Part shown: in pieces, positions 49,064 through 60,847 of the stretch
Numbering within the stretch: the stretch's first letter is position 1
Layout: each line of letters opens with the position of its first letter
Assembly: GCA_025403435.1 (NCBI GenBank)
Contig: CM046327.1
Coordinates: 12,082,218-12,146,217, forward strand
Direction: 5' to 3'
DNA: 64,000 bases
Source: Artocarpus heterophyllus
Taxonomy: Eukaryota > Streptophyta > Magnoliopsida > Rosales > Moraceae
Translations under genes and position numbers: made by a program
Notes under the pieces: model-generated
Database searches by the model: none
What the model saw: only the letters and a program-made list of their open reading frames with translations
What the model was told of the DNA's origin: nothing

Positions 49064-49900
49064 CTACCGACTCTGAGTTGTCTTCAATCGATCTCGTATC
49101 ACAGTGACGTTCTCATTGCTGTCGCGAATCTCATCTGGCTTGAGAATGATCTTGTCTTCTGGTTCTGCCCAACACATCGGTGACTGACATAGTTGTCCAT
49201 ATAGTGCTTCAAACGGTGCCATGCTAGTGCTCGCTTGGTAGCTATTGTTGTACGCAAACTCTACCGGATGTAAATATTTCTTCCAGTTCTCGTCGAAGTC
49301 TAACACACTTGCACGTAACATATCTTCAAGAATCTAAATGACCTACTTAGCTTGGCCATCGGTCTGAGGATGAAACGCCATGCTGAAGTTTAAATCTGTA
49401 TCCAAAGCCTCCTGAAAGCTTCTCCAGTACTTGGCGTTAAACCTAATGTTTCTATCAGATGTGATGGACAAAAGAACTCCTTGCAACCTTACTATATTTT
49501 ACGGGTATAACTCCCTGAGAACTCTCCTCTAGCATATTGACCGAAAGGGGATGAATGCGCTAATTTTGTTAACCTATCGACCATGACCCAAATCGCATCG
49601 TGCTTTTGCTTCGTCCTCGGCAAACCAGTAAGGAAATCCATCATCACATGCTATCATTTTCACCTTGGACTAGGAAGTGGCTAAAGTCAACCTGCTAGCT
49701 TCTTGGTGCTCAGCCTTCACCTGAAGACAAGTTGCACACTTGGCCATGTACCCTCGAATATCCTTCTTCATGCCTCTTCACCAGTAGTGCCTCTTTAGAT
49801 CACGATATATCTTCGTGCTTCCTAGATGAATGGTAAACTAAGACTTGTGAGCTTTATCCATTACGACCTTCTTTACTTCTGTGATTGCTAGAACTGCTAG
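49064..49900 (-). pseudogene. Integrase remnant of the chromovirus
   Basis: Near 49700-49790 the minus strand reads GMKKDIRGYMAKCATC and QVKAEHQ, the zinc-binding part of integrase. At 49064-49321 it reads WKKYLHPVEFAYNNSYQAST and APFEALYGQLCQSP, the region after the catalytic core. The frames between are interrupted. Confidence 0.75.
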
Positions 49901-50023
49901 GCACTCCCTAAAGTATAGTGATCCATCGGCATGTATCCTCCATTTTTCAAATTGCTCTCCATTCTAAATTTGCGTCCAGATTCCCTGAAGATGCTGGTCT
50001 TGCCACTGATTCTATTTCACCAT

Positions 50024-51281
50024 CTAGATTAGAGCTGGGGTCATCTCGATATGGTACACTGAAACTTGATCGTAGTCTTCATAGTACTGTAGCCTATACT
50101 CACTCACTATTGCGTCCATTTTCCAATCTTCAAGAGCCAAATAAGCGAGAATCCCTAAGGACTTTTGGCTGAGCTCATTCACAACCACGTTAGCTTTCCC
50201 GGGATGGTACTGTAGAACGAAATCATAGTCTTCCATATATTCCATCCACCTTTGCTACCTCAAGTTTATATCCCTTTAGGTGAACAGATACTTCAAACTC
50301 TTGTGGTTGAAGAAAACCTAAAATGTCACCCCGTACAAATATCATCTCCAAATCTTCAGCGTGTGAATAACTGCTGCGAGCTCCAAATCGTGAGTAGGGT
50401 AGTTCCGCTCGTGAGGTCGTAGCTGTCTCGATCCATATGCCATCACGCATCCCTATTACATCAATATGAATCCAAGTCCACGTCCTGAAGCATTTGTATA
50501 AACTTCATACAGCTCTTCATTATTTAGAAAAATCAACACCGGAGCTGTAGTCAACTGATTCTTTAACTCTTGGAAGGTGAACTCACATTCTTCATTCCAC
50601 TTAAATTTGACATTCTTCCTAATCAGTCTAGTCAGCGGTGCTATTATCTTCGAGAAGTCCTTCACAAATTTCTTGTAGTATCCTACGAGTCCCAAGAAAC
50701 TACAGATTTCTGCTACATTTTTCGGTCGTTCCTACTCCACTATAGCTTCTACCTTAGACGGGTCCACTGAGATACCTTGCTCAGAGATGATGTGTCCCAG
50801 AAACTGAACTTCTGTCAACCAAAACTTATACTTTTCTTTCTTGGCATACAACCGATGCTCTCTCAGGGTTTGAAGTACAATCTTGAGGTGTTGCTCATAC
50901 TCTTCCCAAGTCTTAGAGTAGACCAAGATATCATCGATGAACACGATCACAAATCGATCCAAATAATGCCTGAATATCTTGTTCATTAGGTCCATGAAAG
51001 CTACCAGGGCATTTGTCAGTCCAAACGGCATCACCAGAAACTCAAAGTGTCCATACTGGGTCCTGAAAGTTATTTTAGGAATTTCTTCTTCTTTAATCAT
51101 GAGCTAGTGGTATCCCAAATGCAAATCTATCTTTTAGAAGTACCGCGAGTCTGCCAACTGATCAAACAATTCATCGATCCTGGGCAAAGCATTCTTGTTC
51201 TTCACGGTGACCCAATTTAGCTGCCGGTAATCTATGCATAACCTGAGGGTTCCATCATGTTTCTTAGCAAACAAAACCGGT
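50024..51281 (-). pseudogene. Reverse transcriptase and RNase H of the chromovirus
   Basis: The segment at 50732-51100 reads [20 protein letters not shown], the catalytic [10 protein letters not shown] (F-x-D-D) and [15 protein letters not shown]. The segment at 50456-50695 reads GYYKKFVKDFSKIIAPLTRL and ELKNQLTTAPVL (connection and RNase H start). The segment at 50024-50245 reads [16 protein letters not shown]. Active-site residues are present, but stops between segments prevent one polyprotein. Confidence 0.85.
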
Positions 51282-51286
51282 GCTTC

Positions 51287-51960
51287 CTATGGTGATGTGC
51301 TATTCTGGATATATCCCTTGTCAGCAAGCTCCTGAAGTTGCTTTCTCAATTCTTTCATCTCTGTCGGTGCCATCCGATAAGGTGCTATAGAAATTAGAGC
51401 CGTTCCTGGAAGTAACTCAATACCAAACTCAATCTCCCGATGCAGCGGTAATCCTAGTAACTCATCGGGGAAGATATCTTCAAACTCATCAACTACTAGG
51501 ATTGCTGCATTTCTTCTCGATGCACTAGGCTCTCCTTCTAGATTCATGAGAAGGGCGTAGCAAGCTAGGTTCTTTCGTCTTTTGAGACATGCCTTCATAA
51601 GACGCTCACTCATTATCTGATCATTACCACATTGGTAAGTAATCGTCGTCTCTTTATCGAACACTAGGGTTACTCTCCTAAGTTGACAGTCTACAACTGC
51701 ATTATATCTGAATAGCCAGTTTATTCCTAGAATTACATCATACGAACTCATAGGGATTACAATCAAATCACTCTTTAGAATCTCATCCCCAATCTTTATT
51801 TTACAAGCTTTACACATACCAACCCCAAGGGTAAGGCTATGACTAAAGGCTCATCAAACTCTTCTATCTCTAATCTCAAGGCATGTACAAAAGAGCTTGA
51901 AATGAGAGAATAAGTGGCACCAGTATCAAATAAAACATGGGCTAAGGACTGAGAAACTAG
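51287..51960 (-). pseudogene. Protease and pol start of the chromovirus
   Basis: The minus strand shows FDTGATYSLIS around 51900-51930 (aspartic-protease DTG). It continues with VIPMSSYDVILGINWLFRYN and the RT entry segment PLHREIEFGIELLPGTALIS. The pieces at 51287-51817 stay open for 176 codons, the longest open stretch of the element. Confidence 0.8.
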
Positions 51961-52319
51961 GATCGTACCATCGATAATCGCGTTGCTGATTTAGGCATCT
52001 GAACTTCTTGATGTCATGGTGTGAACCTACACTGGAGCTTTCCATTTTCTTCTACCAACATTGCTAGGTCTTGGATTAGCCGGCTGATATTGCTGCGGTG
52101 GAGGTGATTGCATTCTAGCTATACTCAACGCTCGATACTGAGGGACATTATGCTAGAAGTTCTGCGGCTGGTGTCCTTGTGCTGAATATGGCAGTTGCTG
52201 AGGAGAGAACTGATGGAACTGGAGCTGAGGGAATTGCTAAGGAGGAGGTAGAGTCTAAGGCTAACATTGACAATTGGCACCTTCTCCAGCCTGAAGTCCT
52301 AGACGAGCACTCCTAATTA

Positions 52320-53172
52320 GGTAGTTCCTCTTGATGTGTCCCGACTATTGGCAAATTGTGGCAATGAAAGCTATAAGGATTGTTGTGCCCGCTGCTAGAT
52401 GAACTGCTGCTCCTGTTGTTCACATTACCCTGTTGACTCTTCCCTTGCGTTAGACGGTTGCTGGTGCTCCTCGTGTCGCTCCTTTATGGTCCTCTTGACA
52501 TCCTTGCTCGATCCTCACAGTATTGCATATAATCATTTTCTACAGATATTGTTGACGACACAAGCTCACCAAAGCTCTTGAGTCGCAGGGCAACCACATG
52601 TCGTCGAATAGAAGCCTTAAGTCCTTCTTGGAACTTAATACACTTCTCGCATTTCGATGCCACTACTGATGGAGCAAATTTGACCAACTCATTAAACTTT
52701 GCCTTATACTTTTAAACTGACATATCACCTTGATACAATCTGTAAATTTCATCAGCCTTCTATCTCGATATCCTTGGGAGAAGTAACGGTCGTAGAACAG
52801 ATCCTCGAACTTATCCCAGCTAATGTTCTCGTTATTCTCTAGGCGTTTAGCTTGCTTCCACCAAGTATTAGCACCACCTTCAAATTTATAGGCTATAAAC
52901 TCCACACGATACTCTGTTGCCACTCCAAGGGTATCCAAATGTTTCACTATTGTATCTAACCAATATTCAGCCACTTACGTGTCCCTATTTCTGTCGAAGG
53001 TCGAAACAGATGCACGTCGAAATTCCTTAAAGTCTGCATGCCGACGAATAGCCTCGGAATCCTCATGTCTTGCCCTTGCTGGCATCTGCTGAAATGCAAC
53101 AAACATGGTTCTCATCATGCCCTCATCATTCCCAGGGTCAGCGTCAGCTGTCGAACGACGTCTAGGTGTCAT
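52320..53172 (-). pseudogene. Gag of the chromovirus
   Basis: It starts MTPRRRSTADADPG at 53172. It continues with AEYWLDTIVKHLDTLGV, EFIAYKFEGGANTWWKQAKR, ISWDKFEDLFYDRYF and, at 52484-52687, KCIKFQEGLKASIRRHVVAL. The zinc knuckle (CHNC..GHIKRNY) near 52330-52385 can only be read across a frameshift and a stop. Confidence 0.8.
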
Positions 53173-53277
53173 TCTCTCACTTTTAAAAACAAAATTTGGA
53201 CTATCAACGGTATTTTATTGTCGTACCTATGTATGCATAATTCCTAAGGTTCATAACCTTGAGCTCCGATACCATTC

Positions 53278-55427
53278 TGTCACGCCCCGGAGTACGAGAG
53301 GTGACGTGGCGGGTTAATTAAGTTAATTAAGTAGAAATTTTAATTAAAACACAAGTTTAAGAAGTTAATTAATTAAGAAATGAGTAATAATTTAAAACGT
53401 TTCAAACAAATATTTACAATAATTAAACAAATAAGATAAAACAAAATGAAATAAAATAGTCAAGATAAAGAAAAAAGAAATACGCATTAGGTTCCACCGA
53501 CCCACAACTTGTGCACACACATAGTATCGACAATATTTAAATTATAACCACAGTCCAAAATAGAGAAAGAAGTTAAAATAATACATGCCTTGATTTATCA
53601 AAATAAGAAACCTACCCGGGTCCTCTACAGCTCGCGAGTCCGGTTAGTGGACTCTCCGTCAATCCTAAGATGGACTCCACCTAGAGGGGAAAAGATTTGA
53701 AAACAAATAAAAAGTGAGCGAAAGGCTCAGTAGGATTATATTTTAAAAAGCAGATAAATAATTTGAATGTAAGATTTTCTTCCAAAGAAATAATTAGTAA
53801 ACAGAGTTAAATAAATAAATTCTTTCAAATAAGTCTCATTAAAAACAATTGGTTTAGAAAGTACCTTTTTATCTTTCTTGGGCAAACCATTGTTACCACT
53901 ACCGAAGTGGCCCAGCTGGGTTTCGGGACTTGCCCTCAAGGTCGTACGCTACATGACTCGATCTTTGATATGACATCATGCCCTTATATTCATTTCTATG
54001 ATTATTTAAAACCCATTTATCAAGTATTTTCATTTACATTCATTATGTGATTCGTTATGAAAATCACCTCAATAACTATTTGTAGAGATAATCAAATAAA
54101 AATCCCTTTTTCAATAAATCATTGAAAACATTTTGATAAAATCCTTTTGAGGCCATAATCATTTAAAAACTAGGCTACCAAAGAACAGGGTAGAAGTCCT
54201 ACCTCAACACTCATGCCAGTGTCCCACACCGCAGTCCTGATTCGCTATATGTTAGCTCCACGGAACGACGAATAACCTTAAATATATAAACTAAGTCTAT
54301 CAGTATCTAGCTTAAGATATCCTATGTTGCTAAGCTATCTCATGGTGTCCTAGTGTGCCATTTGTGTTTATAAAATCATACTGTAATGTTAAAATCTCAA
54401 ATGGGGTTCAAAATGGTGAAAACGGGTGAAAAACAACAAATTTTCACCATGCCTGGTCTGCTGCTAGATTGTACAGTTCAGCCTACTGACCATCTGGGTT
54501 CGGTCGGCTGAACTTTTCCAGGTTCGGCCTGTCGGACTCATGAATCCAGCCTGCCAAACATGAAGTTTGGCATGCTGAACTGAAAAATTCTGGAATTTTC
54601 AAGCCTCGGCCTCCCCAAGTTCAAATCTCTAATTTCAACATGTTTTCTCAATTCCCAGACATAAATAATAACCATAACTAATAGAAAAACATAGTAAAAC
54701 ACTTTTGGACTAATTTAAATAAGATTTACATAGAAAATTTCAATTAAATCCAAAAATAAAAAAATAGAGAAAAAATAGAAAAACTTGATTCAAATATGTT
54801 TTTCTTCAAACTAAGCTTAGATTCTAGTTATTTTAAGTTTCTCTAACTTGGATTAAAGGTTTTCTAAGCATAAACGAGCTTGAATTTCAAAATGCAAGCA
54901 AATTTGAAAATTTGAAAAAGTTTGAGATTTTGAAAACTAACCTTGGATTCGAGCTTTAAAACAAGTTTGAAGTAGCTTGATCATATTCCTTGATCCCTAA
55001 TCCAGCTAAAATCAAGGCTTGAACTTAAAATTTTTGAATCAAAGAGGGAGAGGAGAGAAAGAGAGAGACACAGAGAGAGAGACGAGAGAAAGAGAGTAAA
55101 GGAAGACAGAGAGAACGTGCGTGAGGGAGAGTGGAGGAGAGATAATAAATAAAGAGTAAAGTGGGTGGTTTCACTGTGTGAAAATCGTGTGCCACCTACT
55201 GTTTTGAAAATAAAGGTGTATTTGGCATTCGACAAATTGTTTTATTCTAAAATTCAAAATGACAAATAAAAATAATTAATAGTGGTTAAGAGTCGTTGAA
55301 ATAATTAAAAACAACATTAATTTAGAAATATCTCAAAATAGACAAATTTAGTTTAAAAATACACCGTGACACTCTAATTCACCATTTTACATACTAACAA
55401 CACTTGATTAAATTTTTGAGCGTTACT
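53278..55427 (-). repeat. 5' LTR of the chromovirus
   Basis: 2150 bp, matching 46372-48549. Its left edge (tgtcacgccccgg on the plus strand) adjoins the primer site. The right edge reads gcgttact where the other LTR has gcgttaca, a point change in the terminal TG. Confidence 0.9.
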
Positions 55428-55432
55428 CGAGG

Positions 55433-56504
55433 ATTGTTTGACTCACTTGAAAGTGGAAAGCAGGAGGGGATGAACACACTGTGCCCTGTAGAAAATCTAT
55501 TACTTGCCTGTCATTTTTTTTCCTTACTGTTAGTACATTATCCAAAATATCCTTGTGAAGTTAATAAACAAGTTATTATATCAATATACAAATTTATCAA
55601 GTACTTTATCAAACAAATTAACGATTTTAAAAATTTGTAATTATCACTTGAATCCTTTCACACACATCCTGGGTTGTTAGTAAAGGAAAGATAAGAAAGA
55701 AAGATTATAATATGTTCCGTCGTGTCCCAAATGAGCACTCGTTGTCCGTTGTGCCCCGAAGGCGCACCCCATAAGATAGGCCATAATGCATCGATAGTAC
55801 CATTATTATGAAATGTCCATTGTGCCCAACAAATGAGCACCCCATAGGATATAATTTCATAAACACTTTAGGATGGCTTTAGAAATTGTCCGATGGTGTC
55901 GCGTAGGGTTTCATCATTTATAGTATTTGGTTATAACCCATGTGACTGTGAAAACCCATCCTAGATCATTCTACCTACGTTAGTCAGTTTTTGACAAAAT
56001 TTCAACAGCATAACGGCTTATTTTTCTTAAAACCAAAATTTTTAAATCTACCAAAAAAGGAGGCATAAATACATTGTAGTGCACTATAACTTTAAGACGC
56101 ACCACATAGAGCAATTTCATCGAGTCAAGTAAGTAAATTCAATCCAACCATCGATTTTTTTCCTACAAGGCCAAACTCGACGTAACATATTTGATCTTAA
56201 TCTCTAAATCAGCAATATGTGTGTAAGTAATCAATACATGTATAAAAACCAAGCTCCAAATGAAAAATGCATTTAAAATCAATTTCAATAACAAATTTTT
56301 AGATAATCACAATATCAATAATAATATCAAAAACAAAAATAATAATACTAATGATAATAATAATAATGACAACAATAATATAAAAAACAATAATAATAAC
56401 CATAACATATCATTGACAAAACCAATTACAAAAATGATGACAGAAACAACAACAAAAACTACAATAATAATACATAGTTTAATAAATAATATATGTTAAA
56501 ATTC
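55433..56504. other. Middle part of the old solo LTR, with AAT-rich tract
   Basis: No gene. A repeated word, gagcaccccata(a/g)gata, occurs with variants at about 55730-55850. A long aat/aac-rich tract runs at 56280-56475, and the ORF across it (poly-Asn) is simple-sequence. Assignment to the old solo LTR follows from the flanking duplications. Confidence 0.45.
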
Positions 56505-58446
56505 TGTTGAAAAATAGTACGCAGTGGAATTTTAAAATTTTTTATATCAGAGTATTTTCTAAAACATAAGTTTGAGACGCTATATGTATAAATTAACTAG
56601 ATCTTACTAACCTTTAATGTCGAAGAACTCCCGTAATCCGTGAAGAGAAGAAACGTTTTAGAAGAACCTCAACCAACTGGTCTTCTTCGCTATTCTCTAT
56701 CCACGATCAGAGTGAGTGTACGCTCATGTCGTTTAGCTTTTCTCGGTGACTCTCCTTCCAACCAATTGAGAGAACCCAAAGCTAGTGTTCGTGATTTGTG
56801 AACAAGAGCTCTTAGGGAATTTCAGAATCTCACTGGCAGAGTTTCACTCTTAATCTCTCAACTTATCTAAATAATAAAGAGACTCACTACCCTTTATATA
56901 TAGGTTGGGTCACGGAGTCAGTCCTTATCAAATAAGGCCTTCAAAATTCGAATTAGAATCAAATCAAACTCGATATCTGATTAAAATCCATGTCTAAAAC
57001 ATGTGATAAAAAATCCCATGATCTATAGGCCAAACTAGTAGATTGGGCTGCCAAACCTGTCCCATCGGCAAGCCAAAGTTTAAGATCGGCCTACCGAACT
57101 TGCTATTTTTTATCCCTATGAATCTTTATCTTCCACTGAAGATTCTTGGGATAGAGCCTTAGTTTTAATTCAAATAACCCAATTTAGAAAAGTTATCTGA
57201 TTAAAACAGTCATATCTAGATAATCTCTAGGAAAATAAATATTCCTGATAATTCAACAAGTTTATCTTGAATTAATTCAAAATTAATCCAATCGATAAAC
57301 AGACATAAATTATCTGATTTTATCGAATTTTAGCCAATTTGATAAATCTGACATAAGTCACCAATTATTGAAAAAGCATACCATATCATTACAGGATTTT
57401 TGTAAGCTAGCAAAGGAGCCCTAATGGAACTATATAGTTCAAGCTCATGATAATTATGAAACCCAATATCCCATATACATTTCATAATTATCAACTCTAA
57501 CGCTACTCCACTAAAAGCTTGGAGCTGTACTCTTGAACTATAGAATTATGAAGCCCATATTGCTAAGTCTCCATGACATATCATAATGTCTCGTATTCCC
57601 ATAGGATTATCCATAATCGGCTTAAGACAAGTTCTATCTTACATTCCTAATTATTTTTATCTTACGTTTCATTATCTCACCATCAAAAAACTTACCATCC
57701 ATAAGATAGTATACTATTCGGTTACACCTATGTATCTAAATGGTTGAGCGCTCTAGTTTTTCAATTACAAGATAACGCATATAAGAGGATATCAACTACT
57801 CCTAAAGAAGAGCTATGGATTCCACATCTATGAATAACAGGTCTACGCTATCAAGAGTCATGCCTCCAACGTATCAGCATGCGTACCACTATAAAATGTG
57901 GATGTTACCCTTTCGTACATCAAAAGACATAAGTCAAGACAACGGGCTAACTATTCATCTCAAGATTAAGATACAATACAAATGATTGTGTAAAGTGAAT
58001 TGATTTGCTGAAACAGAATTATTAATCCAAATCAATTCATTTTATGTCCCAATCCAACATATCATCACCTATGATAATGTGCCAATGTTTCTATTCGCGG
58101 AGTCCACCTCTGATGGCTAAGACAAACCATCTCCTGCTAGGGATATAGACAACATAACAATCTTTAAATGAATAAAGCGCTCAACTTTATTCCTTCGATT
58201 GTGGATCTTATGATTTAGACTGTCACCTTAAGAATCGTGTCTTTTATATAATCTGTTCATCATATGCCCAATTCTTAAAAGTTTAGACCGACAGTCTCAG
58301 ACTTTTGTTTGCTTAACATTCATTCGACAAATAGGAACGTAAAGATGACAAGATTTGATATATAAATAATAAATAAATTCTTTATTGATAAAAATATTTC
58401 CAAAAATGTATTACATTTTTACTCCTTAGGGCATACATGTATAACA
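56505..58446 (-). mobile_element. Solo LTR of 1.9 kb with perfect 5-bp duplication
   Basis: It is flanked by aattc at 56500-56504 and 58447-58451. On the plus strand it runs from tgttgaaaaatag to gcatacatgtataaca. On the minus strand it has a TATA-like ctatatataaaggg near 56910 with a leader towards 56505, so it is oriented leftwards. No coding domain is present. The minus-strand start (gtatgccctaagg) resembles plant Copia LTRs. It carries atcggcctaccgaac and related words at about 57030-57100, upstream of its TATA. Confidence 0.8.
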
Positions 58447-59377
58447 AATTCCATATGATTTGAATTCCCAATTTATTTGCTAGTTAAATGAAAAATAATG
58501 AGAGATGAGTAATACAATTTCTACCGACTGGGTCAACGACATTTGACGACAACGAGATCCGGAACGTAGTCATCTGTCGAAACTTTGAATCACCAACCTT
58601 GCCTTCAGAATTATATCTCGCAAATCTGGCACCACAGACGCATCTAGAACATCAAAAACAGGCCGTAATGACATTTTCCTCGATTCGGTGGTTGGGGTCA
58701 ACCGTTGACCGAGAGTTGACCAATGTTGACCGGCAAGGCAACAGTGGAGATTAGTACCAAAACGAAGCTCTCAATGCGAAGATCACCATTCCAAGGTTAT
58801 TTTTACAATACGAAGCTCGGTTCGTCGGAAAGGCACAAAATCGACGAAATGGGGTGGCTGGATTTTCTGGCGACGATTTAGTTGAGGTAAGGCGGGGTCT
58901 TGCTCTCCTCGATGAAAGGAATCCAACGATCCAAATGCCTAGAGGATCGGAGGCCGAACGACACCAAAATCGGCCTTGGAAGCTCAAAAGGGCCAGTAGC
59001 TTTTGGCTTTCTCTGGGTTGCCGGCGGTGAGTGGCGAGGCGGCGAGTAGGCGGCAGGGACTTCGGGTGGTAGCGAGCTTCCTTGGCTGGCGCATGCACAG
59101 CTACAGCAACCGAAAGGTGGTCAACGAAGGTGGGTAGAAACGCACAGGGGAGATTTTTTCTCACGCTAGAGAATAAAAGAAAAGGAAGAAAAGAAGAAAG
59201 GAAAAGAAAAGGAAAAAAGAGATTAGGGGAAACAAGAGTGTGGGTCTAATTTAAAAAAATCTAATTTTTTAAATGAATGTTTAAAATAAATTTTTCTACC
59301 CAAAGTTATTAAAAATGTCAAGATGACCTAAATTTTTGAGTTCTTTTTAAATTTAAAGTCATGGATTTTACAAAAGA

Positions 59378-59564
59378 TGTGGCATGCCATGGAATTTTCT
59401 CAAAGAATTTTGAAAAAAGGAGTCAAATAAGGCATAGAATGGTAACTTATAACTTAACTTTTTAAAGGATATCATAAATAACATAACATGATAAATTAGG
59501 TTCACAATTTATTAATAATCCAAAAATACCCTCAAACACCTCTCTATCAAGCGCAGGCGTTGAG
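59378..59564. other. Short spacer
   Basis: AT-rich, nothing recognised. Confidence 0.4.
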
Positions 59565-60085
59565 AATTTCACTAGCCAGTAAATACTACATATATATGTG
59601 AATACATGTATTTACTGTAAAATATATGAATTTAATTACACATAGTTACCAGAAAACATACGGATTTAAGAAACAACTTTGGCGACATTACCAAAAAGTA
59701 AATACCATATTTACCATAAAACACATAGATTCACCAAAATGGCTCTGGTGACATTGCCAGCCAGCAAATACTGTATTTACTGGAAGACACAAGGATTTAC
59801 CAAAACGACACAGGCCACATCATTAGCTAGTAAATGCCTTATTTACATGAAATACAAATATTTACAAGAAAACATATGGATTTACTGGAATGAATCAAGC
59901 ACCTTCACTAACTAGTAAATACCGTATTACATGTAAATATATGTATTTACTTAAAACCTAGAAATGACACTAGCACTGTCATTGACTAGTGAATATACCA
60001 TATTTATATGTAAATATGTGTATTTAAATATAAATACATGGATTAATCAGAATGACTCCAATGCCATCACTGACTGGTAGTGAAT
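59565..60085 (+). repeat. Minisatellite of about 65-70 bp units
   Basis: The word (a/c)tagtaaatacc recurs at about 59578, 59697, 59764, 59829, 59921, 59990 and 60078. It is followed by tatttac, then a(c/t)a(c/t)(a/g)gatttac and a segment like aatgactctggtgacatca. Spacings are mostly 65-70, some about 90-118, so the units have gained or lost pieces. The 78-codon ORF here is repeat-derived. Confidence 0.7.
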
Positions 60086-60847
60086 ACACGAATTTAAAAG
60101 ATATGCTATTTATTTAATTAGCATAATAAAATCAATAAAATTTTCAGAAATATTATATTTTGAAACTTACATTTTATAAATGCCATATATATCACACTTA
60201 AATATGTAATATGAGTGATAGTATGACACAATTTTTTTAAGTGTGATATGTAATTTTCTTATAAAATTACCCTATTTGCTTTGATTTCTCTAGAATTTTG
60301 CTAATAAGGGCCAGCAGCAAATTCACCTATTCCGCGGAAACTGCTAACATTGGCCAGGTGCAGTACAGCCCAATTTGCACGACAAGCAATTTCGGATAAT
60401 AGCTCAAGGAAAAGGTACCTATCCATAGGTAAACACATCAAACATGTGGGATAGTAGTACCCACTACCCAGCTATATTGATTATGCTTTAAGGGCAACCC
60501 AAAACCCGTAATTCCTTCCACGTAAAGTACTTCGTGCCAAGGAGGAAAAAAAAAAAATGTCGCGAGTCTTATTGTCCAACATTATCAACTTAATTCCCAT
60601 TTTGAGAAGAGATATTTGGCGCCTAAATTTGAATAAGTTGGGCCAAAACAACGTCTTTAAAAGGCCATTTTGTCTCCATATGTCTAAAACATGTCTCCTT
60701 CATCCCAACTGCACTGCGGGTCCACTTCTCCCAAGTCCAAATCAATCAGCAAGGATTTAAAATGGTTAATCGATTCGAAGCAAATATATTAAACAGGACA
60801 AGTCCAGAGCGTGGAACAAAGAAAAGAAAAGAACAGAAAGTAGAAGT
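60086..60847. other. Upstream region of the unknown gene
   Basis: AT-rich to about 60290, then mixed composition. The ORF at 60557-60760 (67 codons) is not recognised. The region just before 60848 is purine-rich (aaagaaaagaaaagaacag). No clear TATA was chosen. Confidence 0.4.

Larger units (their letters stand above)
46372..55427 (-). mobile_element. Ty3/gypsy chromovirus (Tekay-like), full length but coding-dead
   Basis: A 9056-bp element with LTRs at both ends and a perfect 5-bp duplication, cgagg, at 46367-46371 and 55428-55432. It is transcribed leftwards. The primer site (tggtatcggagctc on the minus strand) lies next to the 53278 LTR. A polypurine tract (aggggaggagag on the minus strand) lies next to the 48549 LTR end. 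Order from right to left: gag, protease, RT, RNase H, integrase, chromodomain. Stops and frameshifts break it into pieces, including the gag zinc knuckle near 52330-52385. It inserted into the older solo LTR at 45959-59372. Confidence 0.92.
45959..59372 (-). mobile_element. Old solo LTR (chromovirus type) split by two later insertions
   Basis: Read on the minus strand, it starts tgtaaaatccatgac at 59372 and ends ccccaattttaggtcatgaca at 45959. Both sides carry aaaga (45954-45958 and 59373-59377), consistent with a 5-bp duplication. The own sequence comprises 45959-46371, 55433-56504 and 58452-59372, about 2.4 kb. The GC-rich part at 58510-59150 with repeated gttgacc words, and the end ggtcatgaca, are typical of Tekay-type LTRs. 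No primer site or internal domain follows the end, so it is a solo LTR. The ORF at 58751-59164 (minus) lies in this leader and is probably not a gene. Confidence 0.5.

Noticed and set aside
56260..56499. Asn-rich ORF
   Set aside because: Simple aat/aac repeat translation.
58751..59164. 137-codon minus-strand ORF as a host gene
   Set aside because: It lies in the GC-rich leader part of an old chromovirus-type LTR and shows no protein family signature.
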